Assembly (NCBI RefSeq): GCF_034134805.1 | Contig: NZ_CP139419.1 | Span: 186,001 to 250,000, forward strand | Direction of reading: 5' to 3' | DNA length: 64,000 bases | Source of the DNA: Streptococcus sp. S5 | Lineage (GTDB): Bacteria > Bacillota > Bacilli > Lactobacillales > Streptococcaceae | Shown: in pieces, positions 28,081 to 38,009 of the stretch | Numbering within the stretch: the stretch's first letter is position 1 | Layout: the number at the start of each line of letters is the position of its first letter | The notes under the pieces: generated by a model | What the model saw: only the letters and a program-made list of their open reading frames with translations | Database searches by the model: none | What the model was told of the DNA's origin: nothing | Translations under genes and position numbers: made by a program

Positions 28081-28326
28081 TTATTTTAATTTTTCTGTGA
28101 TTTCTTTAGCAAGTAGGAGTCCCAATCGATAGTCTTTGTTGATGGCATGGATGACATCGTTGATATTGTCGGTCTCTTGGATTTTTTCCTTGATGCTATC
28201 TTTGAAAGCTTGATCTTTCAAGAGTTGCTCTTGTAAGAGCCGTTGTAGTTTTTCTCTTTCGTACTTGTTGAATAAAAAGAGGACCACTAAACTGATGAGG
28301 ATTAAGATGTAAACGGTTTGATTCAT
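28081..28326 (-). CDS. Small single-pass membrane protein of unknown function
   Basis: I start at ATG 28326..28324 (MNQTVYILILISLVVLFLF), preceded by AGGAGAAA. The longer frame to 28383 has no ribosome binding site. The 81-residue product has one N-terminal transmembrane helix and a charged helical tail (about residues 22-81) with many K, E and Q, likely cytoplasmic. I do not recognise a family. It is convergent with nrdI and lies downstream of argS in the same direction. Confidence 0.65.
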   Translation of the reverse strand: MNQTVYILILISLVVLFLFNKYEREKLQRLLQEQLLKDQAFKDSIKEKIQETDNINDVIHAINKDYRLGLLLAKEITEKLK

Positions 28327-28390
28327 AGATTTCTCCTGTATATAAAGGATTTGAAAATGTAGAGAATGAAGGGCATTAGGCATGAGAAAA

Positions 28391-28440
28391 GGAGTGAGAA
28401 AGAACTAAATTGAATCGCATTTAGTTTCTCCTCTCACTCC
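28391..28440 (-). terminator. Long hairpin between argS and the small membrane gene
   Basis: GGAGTGAG pairs with CTCACTCC, and the inner AACTAAAT pairs with ATTTAGTT, giving a long interrupted stem 40 bases after the argS stop. Confidence 0.65.
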
Positions 28441-28479
28441 CATATGAGATGTTCTACTTATCAATCATTAGATAAGAAA

Positions 28480-30168
28480 TTACATTTTCTCAGGGGCATC
28501 GACACCAAGTAAGCGAAGGGCTTCTTTTAAGACTACTGCAGTTGAGTAGCTAAGAGCAAGACGGCTTTCGCGTTCTGGGCTTTCATCCAAGATACGAGTG
28601 TGTGCATAGTATTTGTTGAAGGCTTGAGCCAAGTTGATAGCATATTTTGCGATCAAGGATGGATCATAGTTTTCAGCAGCACGTTTCACCACACGAGAGA
28701 AGTCTTGGAGAAGCTTGATGATTTCCCAGCTTTCAGGATCGCTCAAGCTGTATGTCGCATCTGTAGATGGTGTGAAGTTGGCTTTGCGAAGGATGGATTG
28801 GATACGAGCGTAAGCGTATTGAACGTAAGGTCCAGTTTCTCCTTCAAAGGATACCATGGCTTCGAGGTCGAAGTCATACCCATTGCGGCGGTCTGTCTTC
28901 AAGTCGTAGAATTTAACCGCACCAACACCGACTGCATGTGCCACTTCTTCCTTGTTTTCCAATTCAGGGTTCTTTTCTTCGATCTGCGCTTTGGCACGAG
29001 AGATGGCTTCTTGAAGAGTTGGTTCGAGAAGGATGATATTTCCTTTACGAGTTGACAATTTTTGGCGGTTTTTTGTCACCAAACCAAAGTCAACGTGAAC
29101 CATATCGTCGCTCCAGTCAAATCCCATTTTCTTCAAAACAGCTTTCAACTGACGGAAGTGGTTAGATTGTTCTTGACCTACAGCATAGATGTTTTTCACA
29201 AAGTTGTAAGTCCGTGCACGGTAGATAGCGGTTGCGATATCACGCGTGATGTAAAGAGTGGCACCGTCTGATTTCTTAATCATAGCTGGTGGAAGGTTGA
29301 CATCATCGAGCTCAACGATGCTAGCACCCTTAGACTCTTTCAACAAGCCTTTTTCTTCAAGAATTTGGACAGCTTCATCCATCTTGTCATTGTAGAAAGC
29401 TTCTCCGTTTAAGCTGTCAAATTCAACACCGAGGAGTTTGTAGATACGGTTGAATTCTACCAAGCTTTCGTCACGGAACCATTGCCACAACTCAGTCGCT
29501 TCTGGATCTCCATCTTCCAATTTCTTGAACCAGAGACGTCCTTCATCATCAAGCTCAGGATCGTTTTCGATTTCAGCGTTGATCCGAACGTAAAGTTTTA
29601 GCAATTCATCGATTGGGTTGGCTTCGACAGCTTCCTTGCTACCCCATTTTTTGTAAGCCACCATCAAGAGACCGAACTGTTTACCCCAGTCACCCAAGTG
29701 GTTGATTTTAATCGTGTTGTAGCCCATTTTGCGGAAGATGTTTGAAAGAGCATCCCCGATAACGGTTGAGCGCAAGTGACCAACTGAGAATGGTTTTGCG
29801 ATATTTGGACTTGAAAGGTCGATGGTAATGTTTTGGCCATGACCTTCGTCTTGTTGACCATAGTCTGCACCTGCTTCGATGACGGATTTGATTACTTGAT
29901 CAGAGATCTTAGATTTGTCTAAGAAGAAGTTCACGTAAGGTCCAGTTGCAACGACTTTTTCGAAGGCGCTTTGGTCGATCTTTTCAGCAATATCTGCAGC
30001 GATTGCTTGAGGAGCCTTGCGTTCCACTTTTGCAAGTGAGAAGGCTGGAAAAGCAATGTCACCAAGATCAGATGATTTTGGTTGTTCAAGCAAGTTTAAA
30101 ATAGCATCTTGGTCAAGAGAGTCAATCACTTTGGCCAATTCACTAGCAATGAGTTCTTTATTGTTCAT
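28480..30168 (-). CDS. argS: Arginyl-tRNA synthetase
   Basis: ArgS charges tRNA-Arg. The 562-residue class I enzyme shows an N-terminal tRNA-recognition domain (about 1-105), the HIGH-type motif in [18 protein letters not shown] near 120-137, a KMSKS-like segment KLSTRKGN near 364, and the helical anticodon-binding C-terminus. It is divergent from argR with overlapping promoters in 104 bases, a conserved streptococcal arrangement. Confidence 0.97.
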   Translation of the reverse strand: MNNKELIASELAKVIDSLDQDAILNLLEQPKSSDLGDIAFPAFSLAKVERKAPQAIAADIAEKIDQSAFEKVVATGPYVNFFLDKSKISDQVIKSVIEAGADYGQQDEGHGQNITIDLSSPNIAKPFSVGHLRSTVIGDALSNIFRKMGYNTIKINHLGDWGKQFGLLMVAYKKWGSKEAVEANPIDELLKLYVRINAEIENDPELDDEGRLWFKKLEDGDPEATELWQWFRDESLVEFNRIYKLLGVEFDSLNGEAFYNDKMDEAVQILEEKGLLKESKGASIVELDDVNLPPAMIKKSDGATLYITRDIATAIYRARTYNFVKNIYAVGQEQSNHFRQLKAVLKKMGFDWSDDMVHVDFGLVTKNRQKLSTRKGNIILLEPTLQEAISRAKAQIEEKNPELENKEEVAHAVGVGAVKFYDLKTDRRNGYDFDLEAMVSFEGETGPYVQYAYARIQSILRKANFTPSTDATYSLSDPESWEIIKLLQDFSRVVKRAAENYDPSLIAKYAINLAQAFNKYYAHTRILDESPERESRLALSYSTAVVLKEALRLLGVDAPEKM

Positions 30169-30195
30169 ATTAGCTCCTTAGTCCTTTTAACTATT

Positions 30196-30240
30196 ATTTT
30201 AACACAATTCTGAGCGAATTTTCAATTTTTTTGGTATAAT
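30196..30240. promoter_or_regulatory. Divergent argS and argR promoters
   Basis: For argS (minus), -35 TTGAAA (30220-30225) and -10 TAAAAT (30196-30201) are 18 bases apart. For argR (plus), an extended -10 (TGGTATAAT, ending 30240) is present. The two overlap, so their use may be mutually exclusive. Confidence 0.7.
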
Positions 30241-30272
30241 TTAAAGTATATTTATTCAAAAGTGGAGGTCCA

Positions 30273-30713
30273 ATGAAAAAGACAGAACGTCACCTTTTGA
30301 TTCAACAAATGATTCGAAATGAAAAATTGTCGACTCAAAAAGAGATTCAGGATCGATTAGAAGCAAAAGGAATTGCTGTAACGCAAACAACTCTGTCACG
30401 AGATTTGCGCGATCTGGGTCTAGTCAAGGTGAAACGAAAAGACCAGTTGTATTATATTTTGCCAAATGAGCCTGAGGTGGCAGAGATTTATATTATGTTG
30501 TCCAGCCACGCCAAGTCTGTCTCACGAGCAGAATTCACTTTGGTTTTGCGGACAGAGCTAGGAGAAGCAGCTCTCTTGGCCAATGGTGTAGATGAAATGT
30601 CAGATGAGCGTATTTTGGGAACAGTAGCAGGGGCCAATACCCTCTTGATTGTTTGTCGAGACCAAGAGGCAGCCATTGAAATTCAAAATGAAATTTTAGG
30701 GATGATGCAGTAA
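30273..30713 (+). CDS. argR: Arginine repressor family regulator ArgR
   Basis: The 146-residue protein has the ArgR winged-helix DNA-binding domain (about 1-70, with AVTQTTLSRDLRDLGLVKVK) and a C-terminal hexamerisation and arginine-binding domain (about 75-146, GTVAGANTLLIVCRD). Streptococci carry several ArgR paralogues. This one, next to argS and upstream of mutS, is the widely conserved copy. It senses arginine and regulates biosynthesis or catabolism genes elsewhere. Confidence 0.93.
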   Translation: MKKTERHLLIQQMIRNEKLSTQKEIQDRLEAKGIAVTQTTLSRDLRDLGLVKVKRKDQLYYILPNEPEVAEIYIMLSSHAKSVSRAEFTLVLRTELGEAALLANGVDEMSDERILGTVAGANTLLIVCRDQEAAIEIQNEILGMMQ

Positions 30714-30748
30714 TCAAGCCCTGTTAAGATGTCAAAAGGAGGAAGATA

Positions 30749-30832
30749 GTGAGCTATCTACTCCTGTTTTCATCTATGGAGCTTGTGTCAGAAAATGATG
30801 CAACAGTAAGGAATAAAGAAGTATGGCAGTAG
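30749..30832 (+). CDS. Possible 27-residue leader ORF overlapping mutS start
   Basis: A GTG at 30749, 6 bases after a near-perfect ribosome binding site (AAAGGAGG, 30735-30742), opens 27 codons ([20 protein letters not shown]...). It stops at 30832, 10 bases inside mutS. The ribosome binding site is stronger than that of mutS itself (AAGGA, 30808-30812), so the ORF could couple translation into mutS. It has no recognisable domain and could also be chance. Confidence 0.35.
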   Translation: MSYLLLFSSMELVSENDATVRNKEVWQ

Positions 30833-33372
30833 AGAAAATATCCCCTGGAATGCAGCAGTATCTAGATATCAAAAAAGACTATCCGGATGCCTTTTTGCTG
30901 TTTCGAATGGGAGATTTTTACGAATTATTTTATGAAGATGCAGTGAATGCAGCTCAAATTTTAGAGATTTCCTTAACCTCACGGAATAAAAATGCAGAGA
31001 ATCCGATCCCCATGGCGGGTGTTCCCTACCACTCGGCTCAGCAGTATATTGATGTTCTCATTGAACAGGGATTTAAGGTCGCGATTGCAGAACAAATGGA
31101 AGACCCTAAAGAAGCCAAGGGGGTCGTTAAGCGTGAAGTCGTACAGGTGATTACGCCGGGTACAGTGGTGGATTCGACCAAGCCAGATAGTGAGAACAAC
31201 TTCCTGGTTGCTTTGGATCGTTCAGGAAATGAGTATGGGCTAGCCTATATGGATCTGGTGACAGGGGAGTTTCAGGTGACGACCCTCAATGACTTTAGCA
31301 TGGTTTGTGGAGAAATCCGCAATTTACGTGCGCGTGAGGTGGTCCTGGGTTATGAGTTGCCAGAACAGGAAGAGCGTGTGTTTGTTAGCCAGATGAATCT
31401 CTTGCTGTCACATGTAGAGACGGCGCTCGACGATGTTCAACTCTTAGGGGATCAGTTGAGTGAGCTAGAAAAGAAAACGGCTGGAAAACTTCTCCAGTAT
31501 GTCTACCAGACACAAATGCGGGAATTGAGCCACCTCAAAAAAGCCCATCATTATGAGATTTGCGATTTCTTGCAGATGGACTTTGCGACCAAGGCTAGTC
31601 TTGATTTGACAGAGAATGCGCGGACTGGGAAGAAACATGGTAGCTTGTATTGGTATTTGGATGAAACCAAGACGGCCATGGGCGGTCGTTTGTTGCGGTC
31701 CTGGATTCAGAAACCCTTAGTCGATTTGAAACGGATTCGAGAGCGCCAGGACATCATTCAGGTCTTTATGGATCATTTCTTTGAACGGAGCGATTTGACC
31801 GACAGTCTCAAAGGGGTCTATGACATTGAACGCTTAGCGAGTCGTGTTTCCTTTGGCAAGATCAATCCTAAGGATCTCTTGCAGCTAGGAGATACTCTGG
31901 GGCATGTGCCGACGATCAAGTCGATTCTACTGGGGATTGGTGATCCAGTCTTAGATGTCTTAATTGCACGCTTGGATGAACTTCCTGAATTGCACCGCTT
32001 GATTACCTCAGCTATTGCTCCGGAAGCGTCTGCTGTTATTACGGAGGGAAATATCATCCGAACTGGGTTTGACGAGCAATTGGATCAGTATCGTGTCGTT
32101 CTTCGGGATGGTACTGGTTGGATTGCTGAGATTGAGGCCAAAGAGCGCGAAGCCAGTGGCATTACAGGTCTAAAAATCGATTACAACAAGAAGGATGGCT
32201 ATTATTTCCATGTCACCAATTCTCAATTGAGTCACGTTCCTGCTCACTTTTTCCGCAAGGCGACCTTGAAAAATTCAGAACGCTTTGGTACGGAGGAATT
32301 GGCACGCATCGAAGGAGATATGCTAGAGGCGCGTGAGAAGTCTGCTAATCTGGAATATACGATTTTTATGCGGATTCGGGAAGAAGTTGGCAAGTATATC
32401 CAACGTCTGCAACAGTTAGCTCAGGCGATTGCGACGGTTGATGTTTTACAAAGTTTAGCCAGTGTCGCTGAGTCGCAACAGTTGAATCGTCCCTTCTTTC
32501 ATGAAGAACGACGAATCGCGATCGACAAAGGTCGTCATCCGGTTGTTGAGAAAGTGATGGGAGCCCAGTCCTATATTCCTAATAGCATCTTTATGGATGA
32601 AGAACGGGATATTCAGCTGATTACGGGGCCAAATATGAGCGGGAAGTCTACCTATATGCGCCAATTGGCGATCATTGTGATTCTTGCCCAAATTGGCTCT
32701 TATGTTCCAGCGCAAAGGGCTGAATTGCCAATCTTTGATGCGATTTATACCCGGATCGGAGCTGCTGATGACCTGGTATCGGGTCAGTCTACCTTTATGG
32801 TGGAAATGATGGAGGCCAATCATGCCATTCGCAAGGCAACGCCTCAGTCCTTGATTTTATTTGATGAGTTGGGACGGGGAACGGCGACCTATGATGGGAT
32901 GGCCCTCGCCCAGTCCATCATCGAATACATTCACGATCGAACCGGTGCCAAAACCTTGTTTGCAACCCACTACCATGAGTTGACGGCACTCTCAGAGACC
33001 TTGTCCCGTTTGGAAAATGTTCATGTTGCGACCTTGGAGCGAGATGGTCAGGTTACCTTCTTGCACAAGATTGAACCCGGACCAGCTGATAAATCTTATG
33101 GGATTCACGTGGCCAAGATCGCTGGTTTGCCAGAAGAATTATTGAAGCGGGCGGATGCGATTTTGACCAAGCTCGAAGGACAAGCCCAGCAAGTACCGCT
33201 TGCGGATGCAACTCCTAAAAAGGAAGTGTCTTCGCAGGTTGCTGAACAAATGTCCCTCTTTGAGGAAGAAACAGAAAATACAGTGATCACAGAATTGAAG
33301 AATCTGGATCTCTACAATATGACTCCCATGGAAGTCATGATGGCAGTCGCCGAATTGAAAAAGAAATTATAA
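30823..33372 (+). CDS. mutS: DNA mismatch repair protein MutS (HexA)
   Basis: MutS binds mismatched bases and recruits MutL. The 849-residue protein carries the mismatch-reading FYE motif in RMGDFYELF near residue 30, the clamp and lever domains, the ATPase Walker [14 protein letters not shown] near 605, and [16 protein letters not shown] near 683. Its partner mutL lies 1.4 kb downstream, separated by the LytTR-DUF3021 pair on the opposite strand. Confidence 0.97.
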   Translation: MAVEKISPGMQQYLDIKKDYPDAFLLFRMGDFYELFYEDAVNAAQILEISLTSRNKNAENPIPMAGVPYHSAQQYIDVLIEQGFKVAIAEQMEDPKEAKGVVKREVVQVITPGTVVDSTKPDSENNFLVALDRSGNEYGLAYMDLVTGEFQVTTLNDFSMVCGEIRNLRAREVVLGYELPEQEERVFVSQMNLLLSHVETALDDVQLLGDQLSELEKKTAGKLLQYVYQTQMRELSHLKKAHHYEICDFLQMDFATKASLDLTENARTGKKHGSLYWYLDETKTAMGGRLLRSWIQKPLVDLKRIRERQDIIQVFMDHFFERSDLTDSLKGVYDIERLASRVSFGKINPKDLLQLGDTLGHVPTIKSILLGIGDPVLDVLIARLDELPELHRLITSAIAPEASAVITEGNIIRTGFDEQLDQYRVVLRDGTGWIAEIEAKEREASGITGLKIDYNKKDGYYFHVTNSQLSHVPAHFFRKATLKNSERFGTEELARIEGDMLEAREKSANLEYTIFMRIREEVGKYIQRLQQLAQAIATVDVLQSLASVAESQQLNRPFFHEERRIAIDKGRHPVVEKVMGAQSYIPNSIFMDEERDIQLITGPNMSGKSTYMRQLAIIVILAQIGSYVPAQRAELPIFDAIYTRIGAADDLVSGQSTFMVEMMEANHAIRKATPQSLILFDELGRGTATYDGMALAQSIIEYIHDRTGAKTLFATHYHELTALSETLSRLENVHVATLERDGQVTFLHKIEPGPADKSYGIHVAKIAGLPEELLKRADAILTKLEGQAQQVPLADATPKKEVSSQVAEQMSLFEEETENTVITELKNLDLYNMTPMEVMMAVAELKKKL

Positions 33373-33376
33373 AAGA

Positions 33377-33403
33377 AGATCCTCGTGACAGCGAGGATCT
33401 TTT
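33377..33403 (+). terminator. mutS terminator
   Basis: A perfect 9-bp stem, AGATCCTCG/CGAGGATCT, with a 6-base loop is followed by TTT just after the mutS stop. Confidence 0.8.
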
Positions 33404-33416
33404 ATTGAAGACAAAG

Positions 33417-33571
33417 TCATCTTAGAAACTTTCCTTAAGTGAGTACGGACGTCAGCGAACTTCTTCGAAGTTCCAAGACTAATTATTGAGCCTAAGGTCT
33501 CAATAATTCCGAGTGCCTGAAACAATTGTGTTTCAGGCACTTTTCTCACAGCGGAAAGTTTCAGTAGATGA
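33417..33571. repeat. 155-bp inverted-repeat element with internal hairpins
   Basis: The ends are imperfect inverted repeats: TCATCTTAGAAACTTTCC (33417-33434) against GGAAAGTTTCAGTAGATGA (33553-33571). Inside are three hairpins: GAACTTC-TTC-GAAGTTC (33457-33473), AATTATTGAG/CTCAATAATT (33481-33508) and GTGCCTGAAAC/GTTTCAGGCAC followed by TTTT (33513-33544). The layout resembles the small MITE-like repeats (RUP, BOX type) of streptococcal intergenic regions, but I cannot assign it to a named family. No ORF is supported inside. Confidence 0.7.
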
Positions 33572-33646
33572 TTGAACAACTATAACGAGTATATTTTTTA
33601 TAGAATTTATTAGATTTGTATAAAGGAACAGTTTATCTCTACTTTC

Positions 33647-33674
33647 AGATCCTCGTAGCACTGAGGATCTTTTT
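33647..33674 (+). terminator. Second AGATCCTC hairpin terminator
   Basis: AGATCCTC/GAGGATCT with an 8-base loop is followed by TTTT. It repeats the mutS terminator sequence 270 bases further on, on the far side of the inverted-repeat element, and sits just before the DUF3021 stop codon. Confidence 0.7.
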
Positions 33675-33676
33675 GC

Positions 33677-34132
33677 TTAGTGGTTAGCAATGCTTTGATT
33701 GATTTCTTGAACTTGTTTTTTATAAAAATGATGGGAGACCAACCAGATGATCACGTAAACGAGGGTGAATTCGACAACGAGTGAGAGGTAAAATCCGAGT
33801 CGTGCTGGAAACCAGCCGGCTAAGGTAGCTAGAGGAATAAAGCCAAGCAACATGAGTAGGTAATGGCTCAGAGTAGCCCGTAAGAGGCTCCAGTCTTTTT
33901 GAAAGAGGAGACTTCCGAAGCTAAAGAGGACCCCAATCGCACCCCAAACGAGGGCACAATAGAGCATGACCAGTGAGCCGTGAACATGATGCAAGAACAT
34001 CCAGCGACCGACTGCAGAGTTGGGACTTAAGGGAAGGTACAACTCAGGTGAGAAGAGATAGGAAAAGAAAATGGATAGGATGAGCCCGATGAGAATGCCT
34101 TTCAGGGCGTCAGAAAAAGATTGTTTTAGCAT
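33677..34132 (-). CDS. DUF3021 membrane protein of a LytTR regulatory pair
   Basis: The 151-residue protein has four transmembrane segments (about 9-27, 50-74, 84-104 and 110-132) and short charged ends. This fits DUF3021 proteins, which are encoded directly after a small LytTR regulator and are thought to restrain or tune it. Its start overlaps the LytTR gene by 7 bases, indicating coupled translation. The signal it responds to is unknown. Confidence 0.82.
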   Translation of the reverse strand: MLKQSFSDALKGILIGLILSIFFSYLFSPELYLPLSPNSAVGRWMFLHHVHGSLVMLYCALVWGAIGVLFSFGSLLFQKDWSLLRATLSHYLLMLLGFIPLATLAGWFPARLGFYLSLVVEFTLVYVIIWLVSHHFYKKQVQEINQSIANH

Positions 34133-34566
34133 GATAATTTCTCCTTAATGGCTTTCAAGTAACGACGGGAGGAGTAGGTCAGACTCCCGTTTTTAAGATA
34201 GATTTGCACCGATCCTCCACTGGTAAAGTGCAGGTGATCGATTTCTTTTGTGTTGATAATTTCAGATTGGGAAATTTTGAGAAAGCAGGTCGGCAAGTCT
34301 TCAGATAGCTGATAGAGTGGTCCAGTCAGAATAAATTGATCTGTCATGGTCTCGCCAATTACTTGCCGATTTTCAATGTAAAAACGTTGGAATAGTTGGC
34401 TTTCGATCAGGTAAGCTTCCCCATCCTTTTTGGCACGTAAGCGCCCTTTTTGATCCAATTCTTCCACAAAGTCACGGATTTTCTCTACACGCGCAGATAG
34501 TGCAGGTGCTGTGATCATCACCGTTTCTTCTTGGAAGTGGGAATCAATGTGTACTTCAACTTTCAT
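34126..34566 (-). CDS. LytTR-domain DNA-binding regulator
   Basis: The 146-residue protein has a short N-terminal part and a C-terminal LytTR domain (about 50-146). It shows the typical CFLKISQSEIINTKEIDHL and a final SRRYLKAIKEKL helix. It lacks a receiver domain, so it is not a classical response regulator. Together with the DUF3021 gene it forms a LytTR regulatory system of the kind known in streptococci, where related pairs (HdrRM, BrsRM) control competence and bacteriocin genes. A direct repeat of the LytTR type stands just upstream of its own promoter, so auto-activation is likely. Confidence 0.88.
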   Translation of the reverse strand: MKVEVHIDSHFQEETVMITAPALSARVEKIRDFVEELDQKGRLRAKKDGEAYLIESQLFQRFYIENRQVIGETMTDQFILTGPLYQLSEDLPTCFLKISQSEIINTKEIDHLHFTSGGSVQIYLKNGSLTYSSRRYLKAIKEKLSC

Positions 34567-34634
34567 AAGATATTTTCTCCCTCCTTTGGGTAAAGTCGGT
34601 TGGCCTGCTAGCCCGGCTCCTTCTTTACACTACT

Positions 34635-34703
34635 ATTAAACACTTTTTCCAAAGGGAAGACAAGGGGATTTGTCTATGTGGTCGTTTTCTTTGCCTATGC
34701 GGT
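34635..34703 (-). promoter_or_regulatory. LytTR operon promoter with 21-bp-spaced direct repeat
   Basis: On the minus strand, -35 TTGTCT (34658-34663) and -10 TTTAAT (34635-34640) are 17 bases apart. Four bases further upstream begins a direct repeat whose plus-strand form is TTTG[CT]CTATG[CT]GGT, at 34668-34682 and 34689-34703 (12 of 15 positions equal, offset 21 bp). Two half-sites two helix turns apart next to the -35 box is the LytTR activator pattern. Confidence 0.75.
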
Positions 34704-34814
34704 TTTTAAGGAAGAAGATGGGGACAGCCTCTATTTTTTAAGAAAGGGAGTCTTGTAGATCTGTGGTATAATAGAGCTACATGTATCGGTGAAAAAATAG
34801 GTAAAGGAGCAGAC

Positions 34815-36758
34815 ATGTCACAGATTATTGAATTGCCAGAAGTCCTAGCCAATCAGATTGCGGCAGGTGAAGTGATTGAACGACCTGCTAGCGTGGTCAA
34901 GGAGTTGGTTGAAAACTCGATCGATGCTGGGGCTAGCCAGATCGTTGTTGAAATCGAAGAAGCAGGATTGAAGTCGATTCGGATTACAGACAATGGGGAA
35001 GGAATTGCGCATGATGAGGTCGCTTTGGCCCTCCGTCGACATGCGACCAGTAAGATCAAGAGTCAAGTGGATCTTTTTCGTATTCGAACACTTGGTTTTC
35101 GTGGTGAGGCCATGCCTTCCATTGCTTCTGTCAGTATTCTAACCCTTCTGACGGCGCAAGAAGGAGCTGCCCACGGGACCAAATTGGTTGCAAAGGGTGG
35201 CGAAATTGAGGAAGTAGAGCTAGCGACAAGCCCTGTCGGGACCAAGATCACAGTGGAAGATCTCTTTTTTAATACACCTGCTCGTCTCAAGTATTTAAAG
35301 AGCCAGCAGGCAGAGCTATCCCATATCGTGGATATTCTAAACCGCTTGAGCTTGGCCCATCCTGAGATTGCCTTTACCTTGATCAATGATGGAAAAGAAA
35401 TGACCAAAACAGCGGGGACGGGCAATCTCCGGCAAGCGATTGCGGGTGTCTATGGCCTGGCGTCTGCCAAGAAGATGGTGGCTATTGAAAATCGCGACCT
35501 AGATTTTGAAGTGACGGGCTTTGTGTCTTTGCCTGAATTGACTCGTGCAAATCGCAATTACATCAGTCTCTTTATCAACGGCCGTTACATCAAGAATTTC
35601 TTGCTCAATCGAGCTATTTTAGACGGCTACGGCAGTAAACTCATGGTTGGCCGCTTCCCGCTCGCGATCATTAATATCCAGATCGACCCTTACTTAGCGG
35701 ATGTCAATGTTCACCCCACTAAGCAAGAGGTTCGCATCTCCAAAGAACGAGAACTAATGGCCTTGATCTCCCAGGCTATTGCGAACGCTTTGAAAGAGCA
35801 GAACCTGATTCCGGATGCTCTAGAAAATCTAGCCAAGTCGACTATTCGTCGAACAGAAAAGGCAGTACAGACGACCCTGCCTTTAAAAGAAAACCGCCTC
35901 TATTATGACCGAGAAAGTCGAGATTTCAAACTTCGACCAGAAGTGGCAGATCCTCAACGGCCTCTAGCAGATGAGCTAACTGCTGATTCTACAAGCCAAG
36001 AAAACACCGTAGAAAAACCAACAAGCGCGATCAAGTTTGCGGAAAGAAAGACTGTGGTTTATGATGAACTGGATCACCCAGAGTTGGATCTGGCTAGTCT
36101 AGACAAGGCCTATGATAAGTTGGATGGGGAAGAACATTCGACCTTCCCAGAATTGGAATATTTTGGTCAGATGCATGGAACCTATCTCTTTGCCCAAGGA
36201 AATGGGGGCCTATATATCATTGACCAGCACGCGGCCCAAGAGCGGGTCAAATACGAAGAATACCGGGAGAGCATCGGGGACGTAGACGGCAGTCAGCAAC
36301 AACTGCTGGTGCCTTATATCTTTGAGTTCCCTACAGACGATCTGATCCGCCTGCAACAGCGCAAGCACCTCTTAGAAGAAGTGGGCGTCTACTTAGAAGA
36401 ATACGGAGCTAACCAGTTGATCTTACGGGAGCATCCGATCTGGATGAAGGAAGAAGAGATCGAGTCGGGCATCTATGAAATGTGTGATATGCTCCTTTTG
36501 ACCAAGGAAGTGTCCATCAAGAAATACCGGGCTGAGTTGGCCATCATGATGTCCTGCAAACGCTCCATCAAGGCCAACCACACGCTGGATGATTACTCCG
36601 CACGCGATCTGATCTACCAACTGTCCCAATGTGACAACCCTTATAACTGCCCTCATGGCCGTCCGGTTTTGGTTAACTTTACCAAGTCAGATATGGAAAA
36701 GATGTTCCGACGCATTCAGGAAAATCACACCAGTTTACGGGAATTGGGCAAATATTAA
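34815..36758 (+). CDS. mutL: DNA mismatch repair protein MutL (HexB)
   Basis: MutL couples mismatch recognition by MutS to strand removal. The 647-residue protein has the GHKL ATPase motifs near its N-terminus ([13 protein letters not shown] near 28, DNGEGI near 59, [12 protein letters not shown] near 92). Its C-terminal domain has a metal-dependent nickase motif [12 protein letters not shown] near 472, with ACKRSIKA-like and CPHGRPV elements near 577-620. The nicking-type MutL motif fits a Gram-positive without MutH. ruvA follows after 20 bases. Confidence 0.96.
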   Translation: MSQIIELPEVLANQIAAGEVIERPASVVKELVENSIDAGASQIVVEIEEAGLKSIRITDNGEGIAHDEVALALRRHATSKIKSQVDLFRIRTLGFRGEAMPSIASVSILTLLTAQEGAAHGTKLVAKGGEIEEVELATSPVGTKITVEDLFFNTPARLKYLKSQQAELSHIVDILNRLSLAHPEIAFTLINDGKEMTKTAGTGNLRQAIAGVYGLASAKKMVAIENRDLDFEVTGFVSLPELTRANRNYISLFINGRYIKNFLLNRAILDGYGSKLMVGRFPLAIINIQIDPYLADVNVHPTKQEVRISKERELMALISQAIANALKEQNLIPDALENLAKSTIRRTEKAVQTTLPLKENRLYYDRESRDFKLRPEVADPQRPLADELTADSTSQENTVEKPTSAIKFAERKTVVYDELDHPELDLASLDKAYDKLDGEEHSTFPELEYFGQMHGTYLFAQGNGGLYIIDQHAAQERVKYEEYRESIGDVDGSQQQLLVPYIFEFPTDDLIRLQQRKHLLEEVGVYLEEYGANQLILREHPIWMKEEEIESGIYEMCDMLLLTKEVSIKKYRAELAIMMSCKRSIKANHTLDDYSARDLIYQLSQCDNPYNCPHGRPVLVNFTKSDMEKMFRRIQENHTSLRELGKY

Positions 36759-36778
36759 GTAAACAATAAAGGAAGATT

Positions 36779-37372
36779 ATGTACGAATACATTAAAGGAA
36801 TTTTAACAAAAATCACCGCCAAATACATCGTGGTGGAGACAGCTGGGATCGGCTATCTCTTGCATGTGGCCAATCCCTATGCCTACTCTGGTAAAATGAA
36901 TCAAGAGGTGCACGTCTATCTGCACCAAGTGGTTCGGGAAGACGCTCACCTTCTCTATGGCTTTGCGACCGAAGAAGAGAAACAGCTCTTTTTAAACTTG
37001 ATCTCAGTCTCTGGGATTGGACCTGTCTCAGCTCTGGCTATCATTGCTGCAGATGACAATGCAGGCCTTGTCCAAGCCATCGAAAGCAAGAACATCACTT
37101 ACTTGACCAAGTTTCCGAAGATCGGCAAGAAAACAGCCCAACAGATGGTTTTGGACCTAGAAGGTAAGATCAATCTTGATCTAGAAGATGCACCGGCTCA
37201 GTCCAAAGCCAAAGTTGTAGAAGAAAACCAAGCCCTTGAAGAAGCCATGGAAGCCATGTTGGCATTGGGCTACAAGGCAACGGAACTCAAGAAAATCAAG
37301 AAATTCTTTGAAGGAACTTCTGATACTGCTGAAAACTATATCAAGTCTGCCCTTAAGATGTTGGTGAAATAG
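36779..37372 (+). CDS. ruvA: Holliday junction branch migration protein RuvA
   Basis: RuvA binds four-way DNA junctions and loads the RuvB motor. The 197-residue protein has an N-terminal OB fold (1-62), tandem helix-hairpin-helix motifs (about 70-130, with [14 protein letters not shown] and [13 protein letters not shown]) and a small C-terminal RuvB-contacting domain. It is cotranscribed with mutL and tag; ruvB is not nearby. Confidence 0.96.
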   Translation: MYEYIKGILTKITAKYIVVETAGIGYLLHVANPYAYSGKMNQEVHVYLHQVVREDAHLLYGFATEEEKQLFLNLISVSGIGPVSALAIIAADDNAGLVQAIESKNITYLTKFPKIGKKTAQQMVLDLEGKINLDLEDAPAQSKAKVVEENQALEEAMEAMLALGYKATELKKIKKFFEGTSDTAENYIKSALKMLVK

Positions 37373-37381
37373 GAGAAGTCT

Positions 37382-37945
37382 ATGCCAAAACGTTGTGGCT
37401 GGGTTAAAATGAATAACCCGCTCTATGTAGCCTACCACGATGAAGAATGGGGACAGCCCCTACATGAGGACCAAGCGCTTTTTGAGTTGCTCTGTATGGA
37501 GACTTATCAGGCCGGTCTATCTTGGGAAACGGTGCTCAATAAACGGCAGGCTTTCCGAGAATCTTTTCATGGTTACCACCTTCAACGCGTCGCAGAGATG
37601 ACCGACTCTGAACTGGAAACTTTGTTAGACAATCCAGCCATCATCCGCAATCGTGCAAAGATTTTTGCGACACGGGCCAATGCTCAAGCCTTTCTACAAG
37701 TCCAGGAGGAATTTGGATCGTTTGATGCTTATCTTTGGTCTTTTGTAGATGGGAAAACCATCGTCAATGATGTTCCAGCTTACCGGCAGATTCCAGCGAA
37801 GACAGCTCTTTCTGAGAAGCTAGCCAAGGACCTTAAAAAACGTGGTTTTAAGTTCACCGGACCAGTCGCAGTTTTATCCTTCCTACAAGCAGCAGGCCTG
37901 GTTGATGACCATGAGAATGATTGTGAATGGAAAAACGGTGATTAG
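37382..37945 (+). CDS. tag: DNA-3-methyladenine glycosylase I
   Basis: Tag removes 3-methyladenine from alkylated DNA. The 187-residue protein begins MPKRCGWV and has NPLYVAYHDEEWGQP and ETYQAGLSWETVLNKR, the signature of the Tag family including the base-recognition glutamate. Start and neighbours (9 bases after ruvA) show it is the last gene of the mutL-ruvA-tag operon. Confidence 0.95.
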   Translation: MPKRCGWVKMNNPLYVAYHDEEWGQPLHEDQALFELLCMETYQAGLSWETVLNKRQAFRESFHGYHLQRVAEMTDSELETLLDNPAIIRNRAKIFATRANAQAFLQVQEEFGSFDAYLWSFVDGKTIVNDVPAYRQIPAKTALSEKLAKDLKKRGFKFTGPVAVLSFLQAAGLVDDHENDCEWKNGD

Positions 37946-37983
37946 TGAGTATAGGTAACTAGAGTATCTGAGAATATAGAAAA

Positions 37984-38009
37984 AAAGCTGAGAAATTCTT
38001 CCCAGCTTT
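37984..38009. terminator. Bidirectional terminator between tag and the S66 gene
   Basis: AAAGCTG/CAGCTTT with a 12-base loop is flanked by A and T runs on both sides, so it can serve both convergent genes. It overlaps the stop codon of the S66 gene. Confidence 0.7.
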
